Shown here piece by piece: positions 1 to 7,078 of a stretch of DNA of 12,057 nt. Below the pieces are notes generated by a model. The model did no database searches. It worked only from the letters and a program-made list of their open reading frames with translations, and was not told the origin of the DNA. The stretch's first letter is position 1, and the number at the start of each line of letters is the position of its first letter. Position numbers and translations under genes: made by a program. Origin of the DNA: an uncultured Collinsella sp. (lineage in GTDB: Bacteria > Actinomycetota > Coriobacteriia > Coriobacteriales > Coriobacteriaceae); the NCBI GenBank assembly GCA_900555765.1, contig USMA01000012.1, positions 1-12,057 on the forward strand, in the 5' to 3' direction.

Positions 1-887
1 TCGTCGGTCATGCCGGCCTTGACGAGGTCAGAGTAGGCCCAAGAGCCGTTCTGGTAGAAGACGGCCTTGCCGGTTGCGAACTCGTTGGTGGCGTCGTCGC
101 CGGTCTTGGAAGCAAGCTGCGAAGGATCGCAGGTGGAGTCGGTGATGTACAGGTCGAAGATCTGCTTGTAGTTGTCGAGGAACTCACCCTTGATCTCGTC
201 GTCCTCCTGGTTGTGCTCCTTCTCAAACTCGTAGTAGAGCGGCATGTTGACAAGGTGGGTGGTGTAGCGCCAGCTGGAGGAGTCGTCCATGCCGGCGGAA
301 GTGAAGGCACCCTCGACACCAAGCTCGTCCTTGCGGGCCTGGATGTCATCGGCACAAGCCTTCAGCTTGTCGAAGGAGTTGATGTCCTCGGCCTTGTAGC
401 CAGCCTTCTCGAGCAGCTGCTTGTTGTAGATGATGCCGAAGCTCTCCTGGACCCAGTCGATGCACACATCCTTGCCGTCGGACTGCAGAGCCAGGGAGTC
501 GTCAATGAGCTCACCGCGGAGCTTGGTATCGGACAGGTCGGCGCAGTAATCCTTCCAGTTCTTAAGACCGGTGGGGCCGTTGACCTGGAACAGGGTCGGA
601 GCGGAGCTCTTGGACATCTCGGACTTAAGCTTCTCCTCGTAGGTGTTGGAAGCGGCGGTCACGATCTTGACCTCGACGCCCTTCTCCTTCTTATAGGCCT
701 TGGCGATCTCCTTCCACTCCTTGTCGACCTCGGGCTTGAATTGGAGGAAGTAGACCTCGGCAGCGTCACCAGAAGCAGAGGAGCCGGAGCCGGCAGAACC
801 ACCGCAACCCACGAGGCCCAGACCAAGAACTGCAGCCGCGGAACCAGCAAAGCCCAGGAACTGCCTTCTGCTCATTTCGTTCTTCAT
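1..887 (-). CDS. Extracellular solute-binding lipoprotein of a sugar ABC importer (3' end outside window)
   Basis: This is the first 295 codons of a solute-binding protein that captures a sugar outside the membrane and hands it to an ABC permease. The N-terminus reads MKNEMSRRQFLGFAGS, with a twin-arginine motif (S-R-R-Q-F-L, residues 6-11), a hydrophobic stretch and a lipobox LVGC, so Cys28 is the probable lipidation site. A Gly/Ser-rich tether follows, then a fold typical of family-1 binding proteins, including an IYNKQLLEKAGYK segment. ATG 887 is preceded by AAAGGGTGG at about 6 nt; an in-frame ATG 12 bases downstream (MSRRQ) is an alternative start. Permease genes would be expected beyond the left edge. 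The substrate cannot be read from the sequence. Two TreR/HutC-like dyads upstream suggest control by the adjacent GntR regulator. The frame stays open to the window edge. Confidence 0.9.
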   Translation of the reverse strand, partial: MKNEMSRRQFLGFAGSAAAVLGLGLVGCGGSAGSGSSASGDAAEVYFLQFKPEVDKEWKEIAKAYKKEKGVEVKIVTAASNTYEEKLKSEMSKSSAPTLFQVNGPTGLKNWKDYCADLSDTKLRGELIDDSLALQSDGKDVCIDWVQESFGIIYNKQLLEKAGYKAEDINSFDKLKACADDIQARKDELGVEGAFTSAGMDDSSSWRYTTHLVNMPLYYEFEKEHNQEDDEIKGEFLDNYKQIFDLYITDSTCDPSQLASKTGDDATNEFATGKAVFYQNGSWAYSDLVKAGMTD

Positions 888-996
888 TACAATCCACCCT
901 TTCACACCGTGGCGGCACCCTTTGCCGCCGCCTTCGGAGATTGGCTCGGGGACTTTGCCCCTTTTGCTGATTTGAACGATACGCTATTTGGCTAGT

Positions 997-1008
997 TGTT
1001 TGAACAAG
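997..1008. promoter_or_regulatory. Candidate GntR/TreR operator, TTGTTTGAACAA
   Basis: TTGTTTGAACAA is a TTGT-N4-ACAA dyad, about 110 bp upstream of the solute-binding protein start. It differs at one core base from the HutC/TreR-type GTNTANAC core. It is nested in a wider CTAGT...ACTAG inverted repeat (992-1017). I infer that it is an operator because three better matches lie in front of neighbouring genes. Confidence 0.4.
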
Positions 1009-1070
1009 TATTACTAGAGCGGTAGAAAAACTTCGGTGAACGGTAATTTCAACTTGATACTTGACAAGTT

Positions 1071-1082
1071 TTGTATAAACAA
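1071..1082. promoter_or_regulatory. Candidate GntR/TreR operator, TTGTATAAACAA
   Basis: TTGTATAAACAA is a dyad with a perfect GTNTANAC core (GTATAAAC, 1073-1080), the half-site pattern known for HutC/TreR-type GntR regulators. It lies in the AT-rich upstream region of the solute-binding protein. A second perfect dyad, ACTTGACAAGT (1059-1069), sits directly beside it. I could not assign convincing -35/-10 boxes for this gene. Confidence 0.5.
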
Positions 1083-1101
1083 TTATTTGTTATCTAATGC
1101 A

Positions 1102-1154
1102 GAGAAAACGCCCGGTCAAGCCGATGTACCGTCGGTTTGACCGGGCGTTTTCTC
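1102..1154. terminator. Strong intrinsic terminator behind the GntR gene
   Basis: An 18-bp perfect inverted repeat (GAGAAAACGCCCGGTCAA and its complement) continues through one G/T position into CCGA/TCGG, leaving a 7-nt loop. Because the outer arm is AAAA/TTTT-rich, the hairpin works in both directions. It ends the regulator transcript from the right and separates it from the solute-binding protein promoter. Confidence 0.85.
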
Positions 1155-1193
1155 TTTGAGGCCATGAGTCTCGTCAGGCTGCGAGCTAGCCGG

Positions 1194-1913
1194 CTATCGC
1201 TTGGAATTGACGCGGTAATGGAAGATCTCGGGGTGTGTGCGAGTGTGCGTCACCTCAAACAAGATGCCATCCGAGGTGTACGACTGACTCTCCATGACGG
1301 CAACGCAGTTGTATTTGCCGAGGTCAAGATAGCTGCAGTCCTCATCGTTGGCGAGCTCGACACTCACCGTACGACGGCTCGCCATCACTTTGACACCGCG
1401 CTTGTGCTCCAGATAGCCGTAAATAGAATCTGCCGCGCTCTCGGGAGTCAGGCCCTTGGCGATCGACGCCAAAATATAGCCATGGTCCACTTGGCGCGCG
1501 TTGCCGTTGAGGCTTCGGACACGCACTACGCGAATCAACTCCTCGCCCACCTTAAAGCCCAGGTGACGAGAGAGTTGCTCGGTGCAAACCAGATGTTCGA
1601 AAGACTTAACGTCCGTCGATGCAACGGCATTGTTGCGCTTTGCAAACTCGCCAAACGACTCAACCTCTTCGAGTGCGCCCAACATGTCGGTTTCGCCCTT
1701 AAGCCAAATAACGCGCACGCCCTTGCCGTGTATGGGCTGCACAAACATCCCGTCGGCCAGCATGCTCAAAGCGCGGCGGACGGTATTGCGCGTGCAGCCA
1801 AATTCCGCGGTCAGCTCGGCTTCGGTTGGCAGCATCTCCTGAAACGCATAGGTCCCATTAATGATGCGCGAGCGTATTTCTCGGTAGATTCCTTCGTATA
1901 TCGCTTTTGGCAT
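1194..1913 (-). CDS. GntR-family transcriptional regulator with UTRA domain, TreR-like
   Basis: A 239-residue regulator with the usual GntR/HutC layout. The N-terminal winged helix covers about residues 5-70, including LPTEAELTAEFGCTRNTVRRA and the wing HGKGVRV. The C-terminal UTRA ligand-binding domain covers about 85-235. The C-terminal half (DSIYGYLEHKRGVKV, the LDL segment, the closing F-H-Y-R) follows the pattern I know from TreR, the trehalose-6-phosphate-responsive repressor of Bacillus, so a phosphosugar effector is likely. ATG 1913 has AGAGG about 8 nt upstream. The gene is divergent from the PTS permease with 229 bp between them. TTGTTTAAAC sites lie before both genes, so autoregulation and control of the permease are expected. 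The identity of the effector (trehalose-6-P, maltose-6-P or other) is inference. Confidence 0.9.
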   Translation of the reverse strand: MPKAIYEGIYREIRSRIINGTYAFQEMLPTEAELTAEFGCTRNTVRRALSMLADGMFVQPIHGKGVRVIWLKGETDMLGALEEVESFGEFAKRNNAVASTDVKSFEHLVCTEQLSRHLGFKVGEELIRVVRVRSLNGNARQVDHGYILASIAKGLTPESAADSIYGYLEHKRGVKVMASRRTVSVELANDEDCSYLDLGKYNCVAVMESQSYTSDGILFEVTHTRTHPEIFHYRVNSKR

Positions 1914-1948
1914 TGTTTCACCTCTACATTATTCATTTCCGGCTAGGC

Positions 1949-1977
1949 ACGATAGCATTTCTTAAAGTTGTTTAAAC
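1949..1977 (-). promoter_or_regulatory. Putative gntR promoter overlapped by operator TTGTTTAAAC
   Basis: On the minus strand an extended -10 (TGCTATCGT; hexamer 1949-1954) is preceded at 17 bp by a weak -35 (GTTTAA, 1972-1977). The -35 lies inside TTGTTTAAAC (1968-1977), whose core GTTTAAAC is a perfect GTNTANAC match. Bound regulator would block the promoter, as in autorepression. The box calls are by eye. Confidence 0.5.
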
Positions 1978-2076
1978 CGAATATCGGTGAAGCGACAGGA
2001 TTTAGCCGTTGACGGTTTCTGTCATGCCCAAATCGGTTTCGCTCAAAACTGCCGGTACGACACTCGTCTGGTCCTC

Positions 2077-2099
2077 TACAATGAATCCATTGTTTAAAC
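2077..2099 (+). promoter_or_regulatory. Putative PTS promoter -10 and operator TTGTTTAAAC
   Basis: TACAAT (2077-2082) is a good -10 for the permease, though no clear -35 is visible. TTGTTTAAAC (2090-2099), identical to the site in front of gntR, would sit at about +1 to +10, a usual place for a repressor. The -10 also lies in an ACAATG-N4-CATTGT inverted repeat (2078-2093) that overlaps the operator. Confidence 0.5.
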
Positions 2100-2142
2100 G
2101 TTTCCCCACGCGCAACGCGCCTCGATATTCGGAAGGCAGAAC

Positions 2143-4593
2143 ATGCTGCAAAAAATCCAACGCTTTGGCGGGGCAATGTTCGCGCCCGCCATGCTGTTTT
2201 CTATATCAGGCCTCATGGTCGGCGTCTCCGCTCTCGCAACGACTGCGGACATCGTCGGCGATCTCGCCGTATACGGAACCCCTTGGTACGCTTTTTGGAC
2301 CATCATCCAGCGCGGCTCGTGGACGGTCTTTAAACGCCTCCCGCTCCTTTTTGCCGTAGCGCTGCCCATCGGTCTTGCCCAAAAACAACCGGCTCGTTGC
2401 TGCCTCGAGGCTCTCGTCGCCTATTTTGCCTACTGCTTCTTTTTGAGCGAGATCATTAAGCTGAGCGGAGACAATCTTGGACTTAAGTACCCGTCGTCTT
2501 TGACCTCCGCTAGCGGCATCACCATCATCGACGGCATCAAGACGCTCGACACCGGCATTATCGGCCCGCTGGCGGTATCGGCAACCGTCGTCGCCATCCA
2601 TGACCGCTTCTACGATGCCAAGGTTCCCGATTGGCTCGGCACCTTCTCGGGCTCCTCGCTGGTCTACCTCATCAGCTTTTTTGCCGTGTTTGCCCTTGCT
2701 GCTATCTCGGCCGCCATCGTGCCCTACGTATACGATGTAACTGATACGCTGCGTCACGCGCTTGCAGGCATCGGTCCCTTTGGCGTGGGCATCTTTGTCT
2801 TTTTAGAACGAGCACTCGAGCCCTTTGGCCTGCACCACCTGCTCTACATGCCGATCTACTACGACAACCTGGTCATTAACGACGGCATCTACGCCACGTG
2901 GAGCAGTTTGCTCCCCATCCTCTCCCATAGTACGCGCCCCCTTTATGAACTTGCGCCGGTGGCCGGTTTTACCGCCACCGGCTGGGTCAAGCTCTTTGGC
3001 CCTCCTGCCATCGCAGCTGCGTTCTACTCCACCGCAAAACCCGAGCGCCGCGCCGGCCTCAGGGTCATCCTTGCTCCCGCCATCATCGCCTCGGTGGTTT
3101 GCGGCGTTACCGAGCCGCTCGAGTTTCTCTTTATGTTCACCCACCCCGGGCTCTTTTTGCTCTACGCCGTCTTATCGTCTTGCCTTGCCACAACCATGAA
3201 TCTCTTTGGCATCGTCGGCATCTTCTCGGGCGGCCTGATGGAGATGGCAGCCTACAACTTTATTCCGCTCATGCGCACGCATGCCGGTGCCTATCTTTTG
3301 GCGCTCGGTATCGGCCTTGCCTTTAGCCTCATCTTTTTTGTTAGTTTTCGAGCACTCATCTTGGTCTATGACCTTAAGACACCGGGCCGCGAGGATCATG
3401 TTGCCAATCGCGCGGCAATCGATTGTTTAACGGGAAGCGACTTTGCCAAAGAGCAATCCCCCAATGACGAGGTCGATAGTCGATCCGATCAAGATCACGT
3501 CCTCGCTGAGCGGGTAATTCAGCTTTTAGGTGGCGTTGGCAATATCGTGGGCGCAACCAACTGCGCCACGCGCCTGCGCGTCGAGGTCGCAGACCCTTCC
3601 ATCGTTGCAGATAACGCGTCGTTTGTCGCGGTGGGCGCCAAGGGCCTCATCATTACGGGCAAGACCGCCCAGGTGGTCATCGGCATCTCCGTTCCCCGCG
3701 TTAAAGAGCATTTTGACCAGATCATGGGCCTCGAGCCGGAATTTGTGCCCACCACCTCGGCCTCCCCTGCCGCCAGCGCAGCCCATAAGCGCGGCTCTAT
3801 TTGCTTCTTCGATATCGACGGAACGCTCGCCTGGCAAGACCCCAGGCTCGCCCAAGACCTTCCCGAAGACGAGCGGGACCTCTCCCCCTATCCCAACGAG
3901 GCGGTTTCGCAGGCAATCCGCGAGTTTGTCGCCAACGGCAACATGGCCTTTATCTGCACGGGACGCACCCTGAGCTGCATCCACCCCAAACTTCTTGAGC
4001 TGCCTTGGACCGGCATCGTCTGTCTTGCGGGCGGTTACGCCGAGATCAACGGACACGCAATTCGCGATCTGTCGATGACGCCCAGTATGCTGCAGCGTCT
4101 TGCCCCCTACCTTGAGCAATCGGGCGAGGTCATCCGCTTTGAGGGCCTCAACGGCGTCGTGCGCATGAGTGCCGATGCGCCCGATGCTCCCGGATACGCG
4201 CGCACCCTGGGCGACGCAGTCACGCAGCTGCAACATTACAGTGTCTACAAGATCTTGATGTCTACATCGCTCGCCAACCACATCGCTCAAGATAAGGCAC
4301 TTGAGCCGCTGCTGTGCTTTAATGAGCTCGAACTCGAGGTAACCGAAATCTCGCCCCGCGAATGCACGAAGCGCTGGGGCATCCAGTCTGTACTCGACGC
4401 CCTCGACCCCCACCACGGAACCGTATACGGCATTGGCGACGCCAGCAATGACGTCTCGCTGATGAACGCCGTCGATGTCGGCATTGCGATGGGCAACGCA
4501 CCGGACTATCTCAAGGATAAGGCCGATTACGTGACCGACACCGTCGATCATGACGGTGTCGTTGCGGCGCTCGAGCATTTTAGGCTGATTTAG
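2143..4593 (+). CDS. PTS alpha-glucoside EIICB permease fused to a Cof-type HAD phosphatase
   Basis: An 816-residue fusion. Residues 1-410 form a membrane EIIC domain that follows B. subtilis MalP/GlvC closely (start MLQKIQRFGGAM, GVTEPLEF with the conserved Glu324). Residues about 450-532 are an EIIB domain with the phosphorylatable Cys474 in NCATRLR. An Ala/Ser/Thr/Pro linker (about 533-553) leads into a full-length HAD-IIB domain (554-816). Its motifs are all present: DIDGT with nucleophile Asp557 and Asp559, TGRT at 606-609, Lys743 in CTKRWG, and GDASND at 765-770. The EII part should import and phosphorylate a maltose-like alpha-glucoside, with phosphate from EIIA/HPr encoded elsewhere. 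The HAD part should remove phosphate from a sugar phosphate, plausibly the imported one. MalP is normally about 525 residues and ends after EIIB. The start has GGAAGG 6 nt upstream. No 6-phospho-alpha-glucosidase gene is in view. Confidence 0.93.
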   Translation: MLQKIQRFGGAMFAPAMLFSISGLMVGVSALATTADIVGDLAVYGTPWYAFWTIIQRGSWTVFKRLPLLFAVALPIGLAQKQPARCCLEALVAYFAYCFFLSEIIKLSGDNLGLKYPSSLTSASGITIIDGIKTLDTGIIGPLAVSATVVAIHDRFYDAKVPDWLGTFSGSSLVYLISFFAVFALAAISAAIVPYVYDVTDTLRHALAGIGPFGVGIFVFLERALEPFGLHHLLYMPIYYDNLVINDGIYATWSSLLPILSHSTRPLYELAPVAGFTATGWVKLFGPPAIAAAFYSTAKPERRAGLRVILAPAIIASVVCGVTEPLEFLFMFTHPGLFLLYAVLSSCLATTMNLFGIVGIFSGGLMEMAAYNFIPLMRTHAGAYLLALGIGLAFSLIFFVSFRALILVYDLKTPGREDHVANRAAIDCLTGSDFAKEQSPNDEVDSRSDQDHVLAERVIQLLGGVGNIVGATNCATRLRVEVADPSIVADNASFVAVGAKGLIITGKTAQVVIGISVPRVKEHFDQIMGLEPEFVPTTSASPAASAAHKRGSICFFDIDGTLAWQDPRLAQDLPEDERDLSPYPNEAVSQAIREFVANGNMAFICTGRTLSCIHPKLLELPWTGIVCLAGGYAEINGHAIRDLSMTPSMLQRLAPYLEQSGEVIRFEGLNGVVRMSADAPDAPGYARTLGDAVTQLQHYSVYKILMSTSLANHIAQDKALEPLLCFNELELEVTEISPRECTKRWGIQSVLDALDPHHGTVYGIGDASNDVSLMNAVDVGIAMGNAPDYLKDKADYVTDTVDHDGVVAALEHFRLI

Positions 4594-4662
4594 GCACACT
4601 CCATCAAACGCACGCCCGTTGTCCTAAATCGCCAAAACTGCCGCGCCAAACGCCCTGATGTG

Positions 4663-4695
4663 GCAATATGTTGTCTGCATATTGCATCAATGCAA
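4663..4695. promoter_or_regulatory. Two overlapping inverted repeats at the start of the prenyl synthase gene
   Basis: GCAATATG-N7-CATATTGC (4663-4685) overlaps TTGCAT-CA-ATGCAA (4682-4695). Both are perfect. They cover the first possible ATG of the downstream gene (4668), which suggests operator or leader DNA and a true start further in. No convincing -35/-10 pair was found. Confidence 0.35.
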
Positions 4696-5732
4696 CCTCA
4701 GAAAGAATGCGAGAACCCGTGTCCAGTCCGTTTACCAGCTTTTTAGCCCAGCACTTTGACCAGATTAACGACTATCTGGCCACGTTCTTTGACGGACAGG
4801 CGACCTCTGCCGATATCGAGCGCTACCTGTACGCGCCGCTCTCGGCTTTTACGGCCAACGCCGGCAAGCGCCACCGCCCGCTTATCTGCATGCTCGCCGC
4901 AACCGCAGTGGGCGGTAGCTTTGAGAGTGCCCGCAGCGCCGCGGCGGCCATCGAGCATTTCCAGTCGGGCGCGCTGATCCACGACGACATCGCCGACAAC
5001 GGACAGCTTCGTCGAGGCAAGCCCTGCATGCACCTTACCGAGGGCACGGGCCTTGCCATCAATTGTGGTGACCTGGCGCTCACCATGGTCACCAAGACGG
5101 TTCTCGACGACCCTACGCTGGAGTCCGACGTGAAGCTGCGCGTGCTCCACGAGCTTACCGAGATGATCGTCCGCACCATTGAGGGACAAGCACTCGACCT
5201 GGGTTGGGTCCGCGACGGGCGCTTTGATATCTCGGTTGATGACTACCTGGACATGGCGACGCACAAGACCGCGTTTTACAGCGGAGCCACGCCGCTTGCC
5301 GCCGGAGCCATTATCGGCGGCGGCAGCGATGAGCAAATCGAAGCGCTGCGCGCCTTTGGCCTGCATACAGGCCTTGCCTTTCAGATTCAGGACGACCTGC
5401 TCAACCTTGTCGGCACTAAGGAAGCCGCCAACAAGGACTTCCGCACCGACATCACCGAGGGCAAGCGCACGCTTGTCGCCGTACACGCCCTCTCTGATGA
5501 GCGCCACCACGACGAGGTCGAGGCGATTCTTTCCTCAGGCACCGATGATCCCGCGCAGCTCGCACGCGCCGTGGAGATCTTCCAGGAGACCGGCTCCATC
5601 GATTACGCCCGCACTTACGCGCTCGACCTGACCGCTAAGGCCAAAGCGGCCATCGAGAACGTTGAGCTTGATCCGCACGCACGCGAGCTGTTCCTCTCCA
5701 TGGCAGATTTCTTTGTGGAGCGTCTTAACTAA
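4668..5732 (+). CDS. Trans-polyprenyl diphosphate synthase (FPP/GGPP synthase family)
   Basis: This enzyme joins isopentenyl diphosphate to an allylic diphosphate to build polyprenyl chains for quinones or lipid carriers; the chain length cannot be read here. In the long form (354 residues) the first aspartate-rich motif is HDDIAD (Asp106, Asp107, Asp110), followed by a GQLRRGKP segment. The second is QDDLLN (Asp242, Asp243), where the usual last Asp is Asn, a change seen in other family members. The KTAFYSGATPLAAGA segment and the Lys/Asp-rich DITEGKRT are also typical. The start is uncertain: ATG 4668 lies in inverted repeats. ATG 4707 and GTG 4719 (MSSPFTSFLAQHF) are in frame and give more ordinary N-termini, but none has a strong ribosome binding site. 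It lies 74 bp behind the PTS gene with no clear terminator between. Confidence 0.9.
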   Translation: MLSAYCINATSERMREPVSSPFTSFLAQHFDQINDYLATFFDGQATSADIERYLYAPLSAFTANAGKRHRPLICMLAATAVGGSFESARSAAAAIEHFQSGALIHDDIADNGQLRRGKPCMHLTEGTGLAINCGDLALTMVTKTVLDDPTLESDVKLRVLHELTEMIVRTIEGQALDLGWVRDGRFDISVDDYLDMATHKTAFYSGATPLAAGAIIGGGSDEQIEALRAFGLHTGLAFQIQDDLLNLVGTKEAANKDFRTDITEGKRTLVAVHALSDERHHDEVEAILSSGTDDPAQLARAVEIFQETGSIDYARTYALDLTAKAKAAIENVELDPHARELFLSMADFFVERLN

Positions 5733-5870
5733 CGGGGGTTATAAAACCTGTCAGCAGCGTATTTAGGCACAACTTGCTACACTGTTGAGTGCATGTTTAT
5801 GCATCCCTTTGCGTTGTCTATCCGACAGACGCTCAAATAGTACGAATGGTACGCCGAAAGGGGTTCGTTC

Positions 5871-6776
5871 ATGGAACCTATTACAACGGGCATGCAAGGA
5901 GCAGCCGTCGAGGACGTGCAGTCTCGTCTCCTGCAGCTCGGCTACACGATTGATGCCGCCGAAGTCACCGACAAGTACTTTGGAGCCACCACTGAGCAGG
6001 CCGTCAGCACCTTCAGGCTCGACAGCGGCCTTGCTGCCGGTCATGCCGTCGATATCCCCTGCTGGAGCGCCCTTGTAGACGCTTAGTATAAGCACGGCGA
6101 CCGCACTCTCTATCTGCGCATGCCCAATTTCCATGGCGCCGATGTGCAGGCCCTGCAGCGCGCTCTCAACGTTTTGGGCTTTGCCTGTGGCGAAGACGAC
6201 GGCTACTTTGGTCCGCATACCGAGGCCGCCCTGCAGCAGTTCCAGGAAAATGTCGGCCTGTTTGCCGACGGCATGGCCTTCCAGGACACCTACGCCTACA
6301 TCAACCGCCTGCACCATGTGTGGGAGGGCAAGCCCTCGGTCACCGAAGCCGAGTCCCGTATCGGTTTTGCTCGCGCCGCCAACGTGCTCGAGCGCTTCCA
6401 GATTGCCGTTATCGGCGAGGACCCCATCGCACGCAGTGTTGCGTCGCGCATGTGGAATATCGCCACGGCAACGACCGACAACAGCGGCATGATGCTCTGC
6501 GACTCCGAGGTCCCAACCGACGTTGACCTGGTGCTCGAGCTCGCAAGCGACGAGCTGCCCGCCGACGCCGCACCGCGCGCCACGATTGCCCTCGCCGAGT
6601 GCCACAACCTGGCCCAGCGCATCCGCACTGCCAATGTCGCCGCGCAGCAGAAGCCGGCTCGCATTCGCATTGAGCTCACGGGCATGACGCGCTACAACGG
6701 CACCTTCACGGCCAGCGACGCGCAGACACTCGCCGTACGCCTGCTCGATGGCGTTTGCGATGCCCTCGCAGATTAG
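5871..6776 (+). pseudogene. CwlM-like peptidoglycan-binding protein interrupted by an in-frame TAG
   Basis: Two open pieces, 5871-6083 and 6087-6776, are in the same frame and separated only by TAG at 6084-6086 (codon 72). Read through, they give one normal protein. Peptidoglycan-binding repeat 1 covers residues 5-70. A connector follows with the family phrase YKHGDRTLYLR. Repeat 2 (GADVQALQRALNVLGF, DDGYFGPHTEAALQQFQ) covers about 85-145. The C-terminal domain (about 180-300) has the outline of an amidase_3 fold: VDLVLELASDELP stands where VLSLHxD is usual, and IRIELTG resembles the VRVELGY strand. The expected GHGG and zinc-binding His are missing, as in the mycobacterial regulator CwlM. 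The start has AAAGGGG 8 nt upstream. The second piece has an internal ATG (6120) without a visible ribosome site. Nonsense mutation, strain polymorphism, sequencing error and readthrough are all possible. Confidence 0.75.
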
Positions 6777-6783
6777 GTAAACT
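6755..6783 (+). promoter_or_regulatory. Promoter of tRNA-Gln
   Basis: TTGCGA (6755-6760), a 17-bp spacer and TAAACT (6778-6783) form a sigma-70-type promoter ending 31 bp before the mature tRNA. The -35 lies inside the last codons of the preceding reading frame. Confidence 0.6.
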
Positions 6784-6814
6784 AAACGAGTTGCTTTTGG
6801 GCAACACCACACAT

Positions 6815-6889
6815 TGGGACGTAGTTCAACGGTAGAACTCCGGTTTTTGGTGCCGGCTGTTGGGGGTTCGAATCCCTCCGTCCCAGCCA
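6815..6889 (+). tRNA. tRNA-Gln (anticodon TTG)
   Basis: A 75-nt cloverleaf with encoded CCA. The acceptor is TGGGACG pairing with CGTCCCA, with discriminator G and CCA at 6887-6889. The D arm contains GTTCAACGGTAGAAC. The anticodon arm is CCGGT-TTTTGGT-GCCGG, giving anticodon TTG (reads CAA/CAG). The T arm is GGGGTTCGAATCCCTC-like. The anticodon arm closely resembles that of other bacterial tRNA-Gln. Confidence 0.95.
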
Positions 6890-6898
6890 TTAAAATTG

Positions 6899-6935
6899 AG
6901 CGCCCTGAGCCCATAACGGCCCTGGGCGCTTTCTT
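6899..6935 (+). terminator. Terminator of tRNA-Gln
   Basis: AGCGCCC (6899-6905) pairs with GGGCGCT (6924-6930), followed by TTCTT. It lies 10 bp behind the tRNA CCA end. Its layout, including an internal AGCCCATAA, is repeated in a diverged form at 7165-7202. Confidence 0.75.
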
Positions 6936-6945
6936 GTGGACAAGC

Positions 6946-7076
6946 GGAGGGATTCGAACCCGCAAGGGTGCGGAGCTGAGGAAACGCGAAGCGTTTTCCA
7001 GCGCAGCACGCAAGGAGCGAAGCGACGCAGCGGGGCGCGGCCGCCGAAAAGGCGGACGCGGAATCCCTCCGTCCCA
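6946..7076. repeat. Structured GC-rich block bounded by fragments of the tRNA-Gln 3' end
   Basis: The left end GGAGGGATTCGAACCC (6946-6961) is an exact inverted copy of the tRNA T arm (6864-6879). The right end GAATCCCTCCGTCCCA (7061-7076) is an exact direct copy of the tRNA 3' part (6870-6885). Between them are short hairpin-forming runs (GGAAACGC-GAA-GCGTTTTCC; CCGCC-GAAAA-GGCGG). The block resembles a dispersed repeat that I believe occurs at other tRNA loci in Collinsella, but this is from memory. Open frames through it are repeat-derived and not credible genes. Confidence 0.6.
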
Positions 7077-7078
7077 CA

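Noticed and set aside
213..995. Forward frame of 260 codons over the solute-binding protein
   Set aside because: It is opposite a clear lipoprotein gene with signal peptide, lipobox and ribosome site, and has no family resemblance.
1137..1946. Forward frame of 269 codons over the GntR gene
   Set aside because: The reverse strand carries an unmistakable winged-helix/UTRA regulator, and this frame begins inside the terminator.
3526..4599. Reverse frame of 357 codons opposite the EIIB-HAD part
   Set aside because: It is opposite intact EIIB and HAD motifs and shows no domain of its own.
5763..7013. Reverse frame of 416 codons over the CwlM-like gene and tRNA-Gln
   Set aside because: It runs antisense through a tRNA and its repeat; the product is an artefact of codon bias.
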